DNA of 64,000 nucleotides from Vibrio hippocampi (GTDB lineage: Bacteria; Pseudomonadota; Gammaproteobacteria; Enterobacterales; Vibrionaceae): NCBI RefSeq assembly GCF_921292975.1, contig NZ_CAKLCM010000003.1:62001-126000 (forward strand), written 5' to 3'. Below the pieces are notes generated by a model, which had not been told where the DNA came from, made no database searches, and worked only from the letters and a program-made list of their open reading frames with translations. This document shows positions 33,796 through 43,329 of the stretch, one piece after another; position 1 is the stretch's first letter, and the number at the start of each line of letters is the position of its first letter. Both the position numbers and the translations under genes were made by a program.

Positions 33796-35304
33796 TCAAC
33801 TTTTTTTATGACAACAAGGTACTCTCGGGCAGGTCGCGCCGCGCTCGCAGATTAATCTAGCGTCAGATTCAATTCCTCGCTCGATCCAGTTAATGTTTAA
33901 TATCTTCGCAATGGTTCGCAAGTTACTACGAATCGAACTAGGAATAGCCGCACTGCCTCCTTGCTGAACACAAAGTGCTTTCAACTCTTGAGCAATATCC
34001 AGCGCTTGTCCCCCTTGTGCATCAATGGCGGGATTAAGATCAATGCCTGCACACAGAACGCGGTTGTTACCCGCAGGGTCGGTCATATTGATGGATTCAC
34101 AGCAGTAAATTCGTGGATCTCCACCGACATCGAGTATTGAAATTTGCGCTGATGTGCCAAGTTGTGGTTCAGAAAGACGTCGAAATACCGCCCAATGCTG
34201 GCAAGGATCGTTAACCATACGCATGTTACCCCAAGGTAGCGGTATGCCATTACCACGATATACAGCTTTTAATTTTCCCGGACCATAGGCGTCGAAGTAG
34301 TGCCAATGTGGATAAGGTGATACGACGGTCATCCTACGCATGGCTACCGATGGAGAAACCCCTGCCCGTTGGTGAGCATCAATTTCATAGCCGCAGCGAT
34401 CAAGCAGTTGTCGAAAGGGTACTTTAGGGCAGAGCAAAGCGCCTGCGAAAAAGCTTGATTCAAAATCACGCCACGCCATTAAAATATCTTGTGAATTGAG
34501 GGCTGAGCTGTTGCTTGCGCCTAAGTCTTCCCAGTTATTGTTATGCCCGACACTGAGTACGCTTTTCAAACCTTCCGCGCTGTGCAATACACGATGACCA
34601 ATATAGACCGCTAAGTCGTACTTGAGGCGGGTTGGATACGCTTTAAGGATCTCGTTGAGATAGATGGTACTAGGGGGTTCAAAGAAGGAGGTCACGAGTT
34701 GTTTCGCATTAATACCTAATTCGTCCACAACATCTTTGGGAGTGCGACTCACCCATTGCACACTGAGTCCAAGTTGGCTGGCAAAGTCGATCAGATCGTC
34801 AACGGAGAGGTTTAATCTTTTGTGACCTATCTCTTCAGCGGCGCGTTCCAAATCAGGGAAATGGTTTTGCAGGCTTTCTTGGTGAGCACGAATCAAAAGG
34901 TGAGCAAATTGTCGTCCAGTAATGCCAGTTTGCGATAACATCTCAGGTATTGCTATCTGTAAAATATCATTGGAGAACAGGAAGCTAGGCTCCAATGCCA
35001 TCCCGCTTATTCCACCTCGATTGCCTTTCAGAGGCGTAATGTCGTCTGGTTCTGGCTCGTTATCTAGAAACCAGGAAGGTTGTTTTTGGAACACTTCAGC
35101 AATGACCTCCAGCATATCCACACTGGGTACCCGTTTGCCTCTTTCAATCATCGACAGGTAGGAGACCGATGGCGCGCACTCAGGGTTGATGCGCACGCAA
35201 CGTGTTGACAGGTCTTCCATTGTCAGGTGGTTACGCTTGCGTAAATTCCTCACCTTAGTGCCTAGAAAGTGAGATTGACGGATCAGGCTTTTCGATACGG
35301 TCAT
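33796..35304 (-). CDS. XRE-family regulator with DUF3612 domain
   Basis: This 502-residue protein opens with a helix-turn-helix of the XRE type (about residues 12-65, with SVSYLSMIERGKRVPS) and continues as a long DUF3612 region. The C-terminal end is cysteine-rich (CERGATCPRVPCCH). The architecture recalls RamB/ScfR regulators of acetate and short-chain fatty acid use. In vibrios, as I recall, such proteins lie near glyoxylate-shunt genes. Here the divergent neighbour resembles a fragment of malate synthase, which fits. Control of acetate or glyoxylate metabolism is inferred. Confidence 0.8.
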   Translation of the reverse strand: MTVSKSLIRQSHFLGTKVRNLRKRNHLTMEDLSTRCVRINPECAPSVSYLSMIERGKRVPSVDMLEVIAEVFQKQPSWFLDNEPEPDDITPLKGNRGGISGMALEPSFLFSNDILQIAIPEMLSQTGITGRQFAHLLIRAHQESLQNHFPDLERAAEEIGHKRLNLSVDDLIDFASQLGLSVQWVSRTPKDVVDELGINAKQLVTSFFEPPSTIYLNEILKAYPTRLKYDLAVYIGHRVLHSAEGLKSVLSVGHNNNWEDLGASNSSALNSQDILMAWRDFESSFFAGALLCPKVPFRQLLDRCGYEIDAHQRAGVSPSVAMRRMTVVSPYPHWHYFDAYGPGKLKAVYRGNGIPLPWGNMRMVNDPCQHWAVFRRLSEPQLGTSAQISILDVGGDPRIYCCESINMTDPAGNNRVLCAGIDLNPAIDAQGGQALDIAQELKALCVQQGGSAAIPSSIRSNLRTIAKILNINWIERGIESDARLICERGATCPRVPCCHKKS

Positions 35305-35464
35305 TTTGTAAAATTCACACTGTAAAATTTTTGTTGTGAAATTGTAGTAAAAAACGAGCTAGTATACAAATTAACCAGAGTCACAGAATGGAAATAGCCA
35401 GTGACAAGGGATAGTGACAAGGAATAATTTCGTAGCGATTGCAACACCGTATAGGGGAATGATG

Positions 35465-36037
35465 ATGAATATGCTGACACAAAATAAGATTGAAAATGAC
35501 CATCACCAACTGAGCTTTATTGCCCAAGCGGTCTTTGCTGTCGAAGCGACTCAGTCACAAGTGAATGGTGAAAAACAGCTGAGAACTAAGCAGTTGCTGG
35601 ACCGCCTATTCCCATTAGAAAAAGGTTCTCATCAAGATGTGGTGAGCTATGAAATAGATTATCAACATGTCCAAGCTTATTTCAAGGACGGTCAACATTC
35701 GGGATTACAGCATGCTAAACACTTTGTTGCCTATACCGGAGATAAATGTCACCCCTGTTCCATTGTGTTGAGAGACGCGAGTGGTACACACGTTGAGGTG
35801 ATGATTGGTTGCAGACCAGGCACGGGTCATCTAGAGCAAGTGAATATTGAGGATGTGTTGCTTGAGTGTTGTACCACCTTTGGCGAAAGAGATGGTGACC
35901 ATGCGAGTGGCATTAGACATTGGGTAAGCTTAGTGAAAGGGGATCAATGTGGGCGAGCTACCGCGTCCAATGAAGATAAAGAATATACCGCCAAAAATGG
36001 TGATGATTACAAACTAGGCTTTTGTTTCGATCTCTAA
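35465..36037 (+). CDS. Stand-alone malate synthase G-like domain, probably non-catalytic
   Basis: This 190-residue protein aligns, from memory, with about residues 150-330 of malate synthase G. FPLEKGSHQDVVSYEI matches the GlcB segment around PLENGSYQDVV; HFVAYTGD matches QFVGYRGD; HVEVMI and DVLLECCTT match HIELQI and DVIVEAAIST; and DKEYTAKNGDD matches the DDRHYTAADGS region. The signature DCEDSVAAVD is replaced, and the barrel residues for magnesium and glyoxylate, which lie further on in GlcB, are absent. It is therefore probably not an enzyme. Several ATGs are possible; 35465 has AGGGGA at good spacing. It is divergent from the DUF3612 regulator. Confidence 0.65.
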   Translation: MNMLTQNKIENDHHQLSFIAQAVFAVEATQSQVNGEKQLRTKQLLDRLFPLEKGSHQDVVSYEIDYQHVQAYFKDGQHSGLQHAKHFVAYTGDKCHPCSIVLRDASGTHVEVMIGCRPGTGHLEQVNIEDVLLECCTTFGERDGDHASGIRHWVSLVKGDQCGRATASNEDKEYTAKNGDDYKLGFCFDL

Positions 36038-36054
36038 CTTTTTAGTTGTTACTC

Positions 36055-36103
36055 AAACCACAAACCACAAACCCGAAAGCCAATGTACTTTGCTTTCGGG
36101 TTT
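36055..36103. terminator. Long hairpin between convergent genes
   Basis: A 19-bp perfect stem (left arm 36055-36073, right arm 36085-36103) with an 11-base loop starts with AAACC and ends with GGTTT. It probably terminates both the malate-synthase-like gene and the diguanylate cyclase gene. Confidence 0.8.
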
Positions 36104-36148
36104 GTGGTTTAACGGTAGAGTGCTGAATCTTGCGTGGTTGCGAATGGG

Positions 36149-37171
36149 TTAGTAAGGCATGACGCGGTTTCTACCCGCACGTTTTGCACTATACAATTGC
36201 TTGTCTGCTCTTTCAGAGAGGCGAATGCTATCGTCTTCTGGTGCCAATTCGGCGACACCAAATGAAGCGGTAATATTGCCTACCGTTTTGCCCCTTCTGC
36301 GGTCTTTAATGGTCATTTTTTCAATAGCTAAACGCAGTGATTCTGCCATCTGTCTCGCCACCCTTAACGGCTTATTGGGCACAATGAGAGCAAACTCTTC
36401 CCCTCCGAAACGATAAGCAGTGATGCCGCCTTGACAGCTTTGTAGCAACCGAGCGGCGATGCCTTTGAGTATGGTGTCTCCAAACACATGCCCTAAGTCA
36501 TCATTGAAGCTTTTGAAGTGGTCGATATCGAGCAATATTAGACTTAACGGTTGTTGAGCATCGCAAAACAGCGATAGATCTTTGTCAAAGGTGCCTCGAT
36601 TGTAGAGTTTGGTCATGCTGTCAAACATGGCATCACACTGAACGCGAGCAAGTTGCTTTTTCAATTTAGTGATCTCATCGCCCGCGCTTTTTAACTGATC
36701 GTGTAAAAAGTCGGTGGAGTCTCGAATGTCTCGGGCTTCATCGACTAACTCGCGAATCATGGGCATGACTTCATCGAGTGTCGGCGTTTTTTCTTGTTCC
36801 AGTTTGGTTGAGATAGAATCAAAGCTAGTCGTTAAAACCTCGGCAAAGTGCGAGGTATCCGATATTGCGTCAGTCATGGAGTTGGAAAGTTCAACTGCCA
36901 TCGCTTCCATATTTTGCTTCAGGTTGCCCAGATCTACTTCCGCTTTACCAGCGATATGATTGCGATAGAGAACTTCACCGCTTACCACCGGCATGGCCTC
37001 ATAATTTTTCAGTAGTAGGTCGATCTCTTTATTGAGCTCTGGCACGATTTCCGAGACGTAGGTGTACCACAGTGCGTAGTTTTCGGGAGTAGTGGGAACA
37101 TGGTGTTTCACCATTAGCGGTACGGCTTTCTTTAGATTTGCTGTCGACTTCTTAAAATCATGATCCTTCAT
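36149..37171 (-). CDS. Diguanylate cyclase (GGDEF)
   Basis: This 340-residue cytoplasmic protein has a helical N-terminal half without membrane segments and a GGDEF domain from about residue 175. The active-site loop reads RFGGEEF, a functional variant, so it should make cyclic di-GMP. The inhibitory RxxD site that precedes the loop in many cyclases is absent (QGGI at that position), so product inhibition is probably lost. A coiled coil is likely around residues 145-175. No receiver or known sensor domain is visible, so its input signal is unknown. Confidence 0.9.
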   Translation of the reverse strand: MKDHDFKKSTANLKKAVPLMVKHHVPTTPENYALWYTYVSEIVPELNKEIDLLLKNYEAMPVVSGEVLYRNHIAGKAEVDLGNLKQNMEAMAVELSNSMTDAISDTSHFAEVLTTSFDSISTKLEQEKTPTLDEVMPMIRELVDEARDIRDSTDFLHDQLKSAGDEITKLKKQLARVQCDAMFDSMTKLYNRGTFDKDLSLFCDAQQPLSLILLDIDHFKSFNDDLGHVFGDTILKGIAARLLQSCQGGITAYRFGGEEFALIVPNKPLRVARQMAESLRLAIEKMTIKDRRRGKTVGNITASFGVAELAPEDDSIRLSERADKQLYSAKRAGRNRVMPY

Positions 37172-37348
37172 TGTTAATCTTATCCATATTCGCCAACAAT
37201 TCTTTGTCGTATTTTGGAGAGTGCTCTCCTGACTAAGTTCGAATCTTCTTTTATATCTGGGGTTTATTTAAACATCAACCTATAATTTATGTTGCGATCG
37301 AAATGTATTTGCAAGTTAGCGATAGTTAACGGGAAATAAGGAGTCGTT

Positions 37349-38149
37349 ATGCAGCTAGATGTTTTCCAAGTGAACGCTTTCACCAATGAACCCTTTCGAG
37401 GTAATCCTGCCGGCGTGGTGATTACCGAAGACCCCCTTGCGACGTCGTTGATGTTGTCCATTGCAAAAGAGATGGCGTTATCGGAAACCGCCTTTCTGAC
37501 TTTGAATGATCAGCGTTTACGCTGGTTTACGCCTAAAAGTGAAGTTGCACTTTGTGGTCACGGAACCTTGGCAATGGTGCAGGTGATGTCTGAGATGGGG
37601 TTGCTGGATGCGACTGGACAATATCAGTTTCAGACGCTTTCAGGCACCTTGCCAGTCATTAAACAAGGCGCTCGAATCTCAATGACTTTCCCTCGCTATG
37701 ATGTCATTCCTAGCACACAAGACAGTTCGGTTAAGTTGCAGGCACTCGGTCTACGGCAGGATGATCTTATCTGTCATAAAGAGATAGAAGGAGGCAAAGA
37801 TTTATTTGTCCTCAAGAGTGAAGAACAGTTGCATCACCTCAAGCCTAATTTTCACCAACTTATGCAAACCGATGGTCGAGCGATTATTGTTACGGCTAAA
37901 TCGTCACGCGGTGATGTGGACTTTACTGCGCGTTACTTTGCGCCTTGGGTAGGCGTTGATGAAGACCCAGTGACTGGGTCGGCATTTTGTGCATTGGCGC
38001 CATTTTGGTCAGGTAGATTAGACAAGCACCATTTGGTCGGTTATCAAGACTCGGAACGTGGCGGCTATGTCGCCGCTTTAGTTAAGCAAGATAGCGTGGA
38101 GATTAGTGGTCAAGCGGTGACGCTCATTAAAGGCACATTGATGCTTTGA
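37349..38149 (+). CDS. PhzF-family isomerase/epimerase-like protein
   Basis: This 266-residue protein has the PhzF fold signature: VNAFTNEPFRGNPAGVV at the start, SETAFLT with the conserved Glu near residue 47, FTPKSEVALCGHGTLA, and a C-terminal DEDPVTGSAFCALAPFW repeat. The two halves mirror one another as in diaminopimelate epimerase. The family includes the phenazine enzyme PhzF and many uncharacterised proteins such as YddE; no phenazine genes are nearby, so the substrate is unknown. It appears monocistronic and has an AAGGAG ribosome site. Confidence 0.87.
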   Translation: MQLDVFQVNAFTNEPFRGNPAGVVITEDPLATSLMLSIAKEMALSETAFLTLNDQRLRWFTPKSEVALCGHGTLAMVQVMSEMGLLDATGQYQFQTLSGTLPVIKQGARISMTFPRYDVIPSTQDSSVKLQALGLRQDDLICHKEIEGGKDLFVLKSEEQLHHLKPNFHQLMQTDGRAIIVTAKSSRGDVDFTARYFAPWVGVDEDPVTGSAFCALAPFWSGRLDKHHLVGYQDSERGGYVAALVKQDSVEISGQAVTLIKGTLML

Positions 38150-38203
38150 TATTGGACGCTCTAATATAGTCTACTTTGATATTGGTTAGCCTTTTACGTT
38201 AAC

Positions 38204-38845
38204 TCAATCGAGGAGAGGTCCCACTTGTTCCAAGGAATCCACAATATAGTCCGCCATTTTTGCCACTTCAGGCTGTGGCGGTAATAGATCTGGAATCATA
38301 ACGGTTTGGCAGCCAGCGTGATATCCAGAGCGAATGCCGTTATTCGAGTCTTCCAAAACCAAACATTCACTCGCTGTCACTCCCAGTAATCGACACGCTT
38401 TAAGGTAGCAGTCGGGTTTCGGTTTGCCGTTTTCAACATCTTCTGCTGTTACGATCACATCGAACTGATCGAGATAATCACTACCAGCAAAGTTATGGCG
38501 TACTTGTGGCAGATGCGAGGACGTGACCAAAGCTGTCTTGAGGTGCTTTTGTTTCGCCAAAGCAAACAAAGCATGGAAACCCGGTTTATAGTCGATACCC
38601 TGCTGGTGTAATTCTGCGCTGCGCTGATCTTTGAGGACTCTAAACTGACCAAGATCGAAACTGGGTCCAAATTTGTCACACAACATTTGCTCACACTGTG
38701 GATCTTGAACACCAATAAACCCCTGATAGAAGTCGTCATTTAGATCGAATCCTAGCTGTTTAGCCGCATACTGCCAGCTTGATTTATAGACCCACTCCGT
38801 ATCAAAAATAAGCCCGTCCATATCAAATAAAAGAGTAGAAATCAT
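38204..38845 (-). CDS. HAD-family phosphatase, hexitol/sugar phosphatase type
   Basis: This 213-residue cytoplasmic protein belongs to HAD subfamily IA. The nucleophile motif is FDMDGLIFDTE (Asp8 and Asp10), with a Thr/Ser motif (VTSS) near residue 110 and KPKPDCYLKA plus LEDSNNGIRSG for the later motifs. It resembles beta-phosphoglucomutase-like and YniC/HxpB sugar-phosphate phosphatases. It is divergent from the mannitol operon, and hexitol phosphatases of this kind can relieve sugar-phosphate build-up, so action on mannitol 1-phosphate or a related compound is possible but unproven. Confidence 0.85.
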   Translation of the reverse strand: MISTLLFDMDGLIFDTEWVYKSSWQYAAKQLGFDLNDDFYQGFIGVQDPQCEQMLCDKFGPSFDLGQFRVLKDQRSAELHQQGIDYKPGFHALFALAKQKHLKTALVTSSHLPQVRHNFAGSDYLDQFDVIVTAEDVENGKPKPDCYLKACRLLGVTASECLVLEDSNNGIRSGYHAGCQTVMIPDLLPPQPEVAKMADYIVDSLEQVGPLLD

Positions 38846-38894
38846 CTCAGTACCTCAGTGTTGTTGTGTTTCTGCAACCTCTAATCATCATCTA

Positions 38895-38957
38895 CCTAGA
38901 ACCTAGAACCTAGAACCTAGAACCTAGAACCTAGAACCTAGAACCTAGAACCTAGAA
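38895..38957. repeat. Nine perfect 7-bp tandem repeats (CCTAGAA)
   Basis: Nine exact copies of CCTAGAA run without interruption. The array lies between the HAD gene and mtlA, about 50 bases upstream of the HAD start and 490 upstream of mtlA. Perfect copies imply recent expansion and probable length variation between strains. Confidence 0.97.
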
Positions 38958-39442
38958 CTAACGCTTGCATAATGAAGCTTGCTATTCCCCATGTCATTGA
39001 TCGAACTCACATAACCTTCGACGTTAATATTAAATAAATGTAATAAAGTTACGAAAACTACTCTTTCGGGTTATGCGTTTTGTTTCAAACTGCTTTGTTG
39101 TTAACCATCTTCGCCATCGCATGGCTTATTTTTGGGCATAATTTGCTCAAAATGAGAGTTTGGTCACTAATTATTTATGGTGTATTGGGGTGCGAAATGT
39201 GACTTGTATCGGTTAAAACTTGCTCTCTTTGTCAAAATAAGCGAAATGTAATTTATAAACAGGCTAAAAGTGTGATTTAGATCTCGCATATCTGTTTTTG
39301 GACTATTTTATATGTTGACAGTGTTCACATAAATTTGGGTTGGGCTGACTTTTGACCAGCTTGTGATAACTTTTTATAGGACTTATTGATGAACACATTT
39401 TGTCCTAGTGACAGTTAAATATCTAATAACGAGGAAGACCTT
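38958..39442 (+). promoter_or_regulatory. Upstream region of the mannitol operon
   Basis: This long leader precedes mtlA. CRP-like half-sites are visible, for example TGTGA at 39271 and 39362 and TTCACA near 39324, as expected for catabolite control of mannitol genes. In V. cholerae an antisense RNA, MtlS, is encoded over the mtlA leader; I could not identify its promoter or terminator here, so it is not annotated. Confidence 0.4.
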
Positions 39443-41335
39443 ATGCTATCTCCTGAAGCAAAAATCAAAGTGCAGAACTTTGGTCGTTTCCTCTCCAACA
39501 TGGTAATGCCAAACATAGGTGCATTCATTGCTTGGGGTTTGATTACGGCTTTATTTATTCCAACGGGTTGGATTCCTAATGAAACTTTAGGATCGATGGT
39601 TGGCCCAATGATTACCTACTTACTTCCGCTATTGATCGGTTATACCGGTGGTAAAATGGTCGGTGGCGAGCGCGGTGCTGTTGTTGGTGCGATCACCACA
39701 ATGGGTGTGATTGTCGGTACCGACATCCCAATGTTCATGGGAGCGATGATTGTCGGTCCGTTAGGTGGCTTGGCCATCAAAAAGTTTGACCATTCGGTAG
39801 AGGGTAAAGTGAAAAGTGGTTTTGAGATGTTGGTTAACAACTTCTCTGCCGGCATTATCGGGATGCTGTGTGCCATTCTTGCTTTCATCGTTATTGGTCC
39901 AGCAGTCAAAATTCTCTCTACAGGTCTAGCAGCAGGGGTTAACTTCTTAGTTAATGCTGGCTTGTTACCACTGACATCTATTTTTGTTGAACCAGCGAAG
40001 ATCCTATTCTTAAACAATGCCATTAACCACGGTATCTTCTCGCCACTTGGTATCCAACAAGCGGAAGAAATGGGTCGCTCAATTTTCTTCTTGATTGAGG
40101 CGAACCCGGGTCCAGGTTTAGGTTTATTGTTGGCTTATATGTTCTTTGGCAAGGGGAACGCTAAGCAGTCTGCACCAGGCGCAGCCATCATCCACTTCTT
40201 CGGTGGTATTCACGAAATCTACTTCCCATATGTGCTGATGAATCCACGTCTTATCCTTGCGGTTATTGCAGGTGGTATGACTGGGGTATTTGTGCTGACG
40301 ATGTTTGATGCCGGTCTTGTTTCACCTGCGTCACCGGGCTCAATCTTCGCTGTACTGCTTATGACGCCTAAGGCTTCATTTGTTGGGGTCATTCTATCCG
40401 TGATTGCATCGGCAACGGTGTCATTCATTGTCGCGTCGCTATTGCTGAAAACTTCAAGTGCTGAAGAAGAAGAGGGTGACTCTCTTGAAAAAGCAGCAAA
40501 TCAGATGGCGAGCATGAAAGCGACCTCTAAAGGTCAAGCGGGTGCTTCAGTGGATTTTGCCGCGGTTCGTAAAATCTATGTGGCTTGTGATGCGGGTATG
40601 GGTTCGAGTGCCATGGGTGCCAGTATGTTGCGTAAGAAAGTCGAAGCAGCAAACCTTGATATATTTGTCACCAATATCGCTATCAATAACCTACCGGATG
40701 ATGCGGATATTGTGATAACCCACCGCGACCTCACGGATCGTGCACGTAAACATGTCCCGCACTCGCACCATATTTCATTGAATAACTTCCTTGATGGTGC
40801 TCTCTATGACGGGCTTGTTGCGAATCTGGTTGAGGCTCAGCAGAGTAACGCGAGCCGAGCTCCAGCGGCATCAGCAGCACCAGCGAGTTCTGGCGAGGGT
40901 ACGCTACAGCTTTCAAGTGACAATATCTTCTTAGGTATGACGGCGTCGAGCAAAGAAGAAGTGATTAAGTTTGCCGGTGAGAAGTTGGTACAACTGGGCA
41001 ATGTTGAGCCTGAATATGTTCAGGGTATGCTTGAGCGTGAACAGTTAGTATCGACATACTTAGGTGAGTCAATTGCCGTTCCTCACGGTACCATCGAAGC
41101 AAAACAATTTGTTAAATCGACAGGGATTGTATTCTGTCAGTTCCCCGCGGGTATCCAGTGGGGCGAGGGTGGAGATGACGTCGCCAAGATGGTAATAGGG
41201 ATTGCAGCGCAAGGTGATGAACATATTCAAGTGATAACGGCAATCACGAGTGCTTTGGATGATGATGAAGCGGTAGAGTGCTTGAAGACGACCGAAAACG
41301 TTGAAGATGTATTACGCATTCTTAATGGTAAATAA
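39443..41335 (+). CDS. mtlA: PTS mannitol transporter EIICBA
   Basis: This 630-residue membrane protein imports mannitol and phosphorylates it to mannitol 1-phosphate. The EIIC membrane domain spans about residues 1-340, EIIB follows with phospho-Cys382 in VACDAGMGSS, and EIIA has phospho-His548 in AVPHGT. An Ala/Ser-rich linker (about 470-485) joins B and A. All three domains and both phosphorylation sites are intact and the length matches E. coli MtlA. It leads the mtlA-mtlD-mtlR cluster. Confidence 0.97.
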   Translation: MLSPEAKIKVQNFGRFLSNMVMPNIGAFIAWGLITALFIPTGWIPNETLGSMVGPMITYLLPLLIGYTGGKMVGGERGAVVGAITTMGVIVGTDIPMFMGAMIVGPLGGLAIKKFDHSVEGKVKSGFEMLVNNFSAGIIGMLCAILAFIVIGPAVKILSTGLAAGVNFLVNAGLLPLTSIFVEPAKILFLNNAINHGIFSPLGIQQAEEMGRSIFFLIEANPGPGLGLLLAYMFFGKGNAKQSAPGAAIIHFFGGIHEIYFPYVLMNPRLILAVIAGGMTGVFVLTMFDAGLVSPASPGSIFAVLLMTPKASFVGVILSVIASATVSFIVASLLLKTSSAEEEEGDSLEKAANQMASMKATSKGQAGASVDFAAVRKIYVACDAGMGSSAMGASMLRKKVEAANLDIFVTNIAINNLPDDADIVITHRDLTDRARKHVPHSHHISLNNFLDGALYDGLVANLVEAQQSNASRAPAASAAPASSGEGTLQLSSDNIFLGMTASSKEEVIKFAGEKLVQLGNVEPEYVQGMLEREQLVSTYLGESIAVPHGTIEAKQFVKSTGIVFCQFPAGIQWGEGGDDVAKMVIGIAAQGDEHIQVITAITSALDDDEAVECLKTTENVEDVLRILNGK

Positions 41336-41372
41336 GGTCTAGGTAAATAACGTCTAATCGTCGACAGTGTAT

Positions 41373-41403
41373 GGGATCAGTGGTGAGGTTGGCCACTGAT
41401 CCC
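41373..41403 (+). other. Intercistronic hairpin between mtlA and mtlD
   Basis: GGGATCAGTGG and CCACTGATCCC form an 11-bp stem with a nine-base loop but no T run. It is better read as an mRNA-stabilising or attenuating hairpin than as a terminator. Confidence 0.7.
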
Positions 41404-41445
41404 TAAGTCGGTTTAATGTTTAAATCTAAAATAGGAAACGGTGTT

Positions 41446-42624
41446 ATGAAAGCTCTCCACTTTGGCGCAGGTAACATTGGTCGTGGATTTATCGGTAAGC
41501 TGCTTGCAGATGCAGGGATTCACGTCACTTTTGCTGATGTGAATGAAACCGTGGTCAATGCTCTGATTGAACGACACTCTTATCCAGTCAAAATTGTTGG
41601 TGAAGATTGTTTGGTCGAGACCGTTAATAATGTCACCGCTATCAACTCAACCAGTTCAGATGTGATTGATCTGATTTCCCAAGTTGATTTAGTGACCACA
41701 GCCGTCGGTCCCACCGTACTTAAAATCATTGCAAGTGCCATTGCGCAAGGCATAGAAAAGCGGGCCAATGTCGGCAGCGATCAACTAGACCATGATCAAC
41801 TACGCAATAAGCAAGCCCTAAATATTATTGCTTGTGAAAACATGGTCCGTGGGACATCGCAACTGAAACAGATGGTTTATGAGCATTTGTCGGCAGAGGG
41901 CAAAGCGTTTGCCGATAATCATATCGGTTTTGTTGACTCTGCGGTTGACCGAATTGTGCCTCCGGCAGAAGTAGGAGAAACCGACCCGCTAGCGGTGACG
42001 GTAGAAACGTTCAGTGAATGGATCGTTGATCAAACTCAGTTCGTTGGTGATATTCCAGACATTGCGGGCATGGAGTGTACCGATAATCTTATGGCGTTTG
42101 TTGAGCGCAAACTATTCACCCTGAATACAGGTCATTTGATTACCGCTTATCTTGGGGTTTTGGCTGGTCATGAAACCATTAAAGAATCAATAGAAGACAC
42201 GGCTATTCGTGCGGATGTGACCGCAGCGATGCAGGAGAGTGGTGAAGTGTTGATTCGTCGTTATGGTTTTGAGCCAGAAGCGCATGCCGCTTATATCGAA
42301 AAAATATTGGGGCGCTTTGCCAATCCATTCTTAAGAGACGAAGTGGATCGCGTCGGTCGACAGCCTATTCGTAAACTTAGCCCTCAAGATCGCTTGATTA
42401 AGCCACTTAATGGTACACTTGAGTATGATCTCCCCAATGCTCATCTACTTAAAGGGATCGCAGCCGCGTTTTTATACACCAATGACGATGATCCACAAGC
42501 GGTTGAATTACAAGCGATGTTTGCAGAGCAAGGTTTTGATAAAACCTTAGCCCATTACTCGGAATTGGACCCAGAGTCAGAAATTGTTAAACTTGCCCAT
42601 CAAGCTTATTTGGCTCTGAAATAG
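41446..42624 (+). CDS. mtlD: Mannitol-1-phosphate 5-dehydrogenase
   Basis: This 392-residue cytoplasmic enzyme oxidises mannitol 1-phosphate to fructose 6-phosphate with NAD. The start ATG at 41446 opens with [17 protein letters not shown], the nucleotide-binding motif expected at the very N-terminus, and has AGGA nine bases upstream; the in-frame ATG at 41416 would add ten non-family residues. The catalytic region [10 protein letters not shown] is present. It follows mtlA by 110 bases. Confidence 0.96.
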   Translation: MKALHFGAGNIGRGFIGKLLADAGIHVTFADVNETVVNALIERHSYPVKIVGEDCLVETVNNVTAINSTSSDVIDLISQVDLVTTAVGPTVLKIIASAIAQGIEKRANVGSDQLDHDQLRNKQALNIIACENMVRGTSQLKQMVYEHLSAEGKAFADNHIGFVDSAVDRIVPPAEVGETDPLAVTVETFSEWIVDQTQFVGDIPDIAGMECTDNLMAFVERKLFTLNTGHLITAYLGVLAGHETIKESIEDTAIRADVTAAMQESGEVLIRRYGFEPEAHAAYIEKILGRFANPFLRDEVDRVGRQPIRKLSPQDRLIKPLNGTLEYDLPNAHLLKGIAAAFLYTNDDDPQAVELQAMFAEQGFDKTLAHYSELDPESEIVKLAHQAYLALK

Positions 42625-42631
42625 TGAATTT

Positions 42632-42654
42632 AGGGCACCGAACGTCGGTGCTCT
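42632..42654 (+). other. Intercistronic hairpin between mtlD and mtlR
   Basis: GCACCGA and TCGGTGC pair around ACG, with extra pairing outward. There is no T run, so read-through into mtlR is likely. Confidence 0.6.
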
Positions 42655-42689
42655 CATTTCCGAACACAATAGTATTATAAGAAGAACCT

Positions 42690-43223
42690 ATGCCACTACA
42701 CCCGCCCAATGAAACTGAACTTTTGGAAGCGCTATCCGATGCGAAAGATGCGAGTGAGTGCCTGCTAGCGGCTTACGATGCAATCGATGACACCTTAGAT
42801 ACATTGATCAATCGCGTGTTCAGTAAGGAGGATCATGCTGTCAAGTATGTGGTTGATCCCCTATTAAAAAGTGACGGACCTTTAGGGGATATCATGGTTC
42901 GTGCCAAGCTTTTACTGGGATTAGGCGTGATATCCAAGGGTGTTTTTGATGACATAGAAGTCTTTGTTACCCTCAAAGAGTGGACCAAGTTCAAAGAGAA
43001 TAAGGTGAGTTTTACTGAGGTGGATGTGATATTTGAGCTAAACAAAGTTCAAGCCATTCAAAACAGCATGCCTATTGTTTACGATGAAACGATGATCGAT
43101 GGTTTGGATGAGGTCATGTTGGCGATGTTTTTAGAGCGCCATTATCAACGAGTCAAATCGACGATTATCCTCGCGATCACCGAGCTTGTTGCCACACTTT
43201 GTAGCGATAATCCTCTGCTTTAA
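42690..43223 (+). CDS. mtlR: Mannitol operon repressor MtlR
   Basis: This 177-residue, mainly helical protein occupies the normal third place in the mannitol operon, 65 bases after mtlD. MtlR represses mannitol genes in enteric bacteria and vibrios although it lacks a classical DNA-binding domain. The sequence is acidic and shows no membrane segment. Family membership rests on length, helical pattern and position. Confidence 0.92.
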   Translation: MPLHPPNETELLEALSDAKDASECLLAAYDAIDDTLDTLINRVFSKEDHAVKYVVDPLLKSDGPLGDIMVRAKLLLGLGVISKGVFDDIEVFVTLKEWTKFKENKVSFTEVDVIFELNKVQAIQNSMPIVYDETMIDGLDEVMLAMFLERHYQRVKSTIILAITELVATLCSDNPLL

Positions 43224-43247
43224 TCAATTAATTTATCACACCTCAAT

Positions 43248-43276
43248 CAATTAAGTTTCGAATCGAAACTTAATTG
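43248..43276. promoter_or_regulatory. 29-bp perfect palindrome upstream of the DeoR regulator
   Basis: Arms CAATTAAGTTTCGA and TCGAAACTTAATTG flank a single A. No T run follows, and TTTCG/CGAAA is typical of DeoR/GlpR-type operators. It lies 105 bases upstream of the regulator start. Confidence 0.7.
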
Positions 43277-43329
43277 CCAGTTTCTCACGTCAATATAATC
43301 AATTTTAGCCAATTTTGTTGCCTGTTAAG

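Noticed and set aside
38958..39442. Possible MtlS antisense RNA over the mtlA leader
   Set aside because: Known in V. cholerae, but I could not find a matching promoter or terminator on the minus strand here.
43248..43276. Terminator of mtlR
   Set aside because: The palindrome has a one-base centre and no following T run; an operator is more likely.
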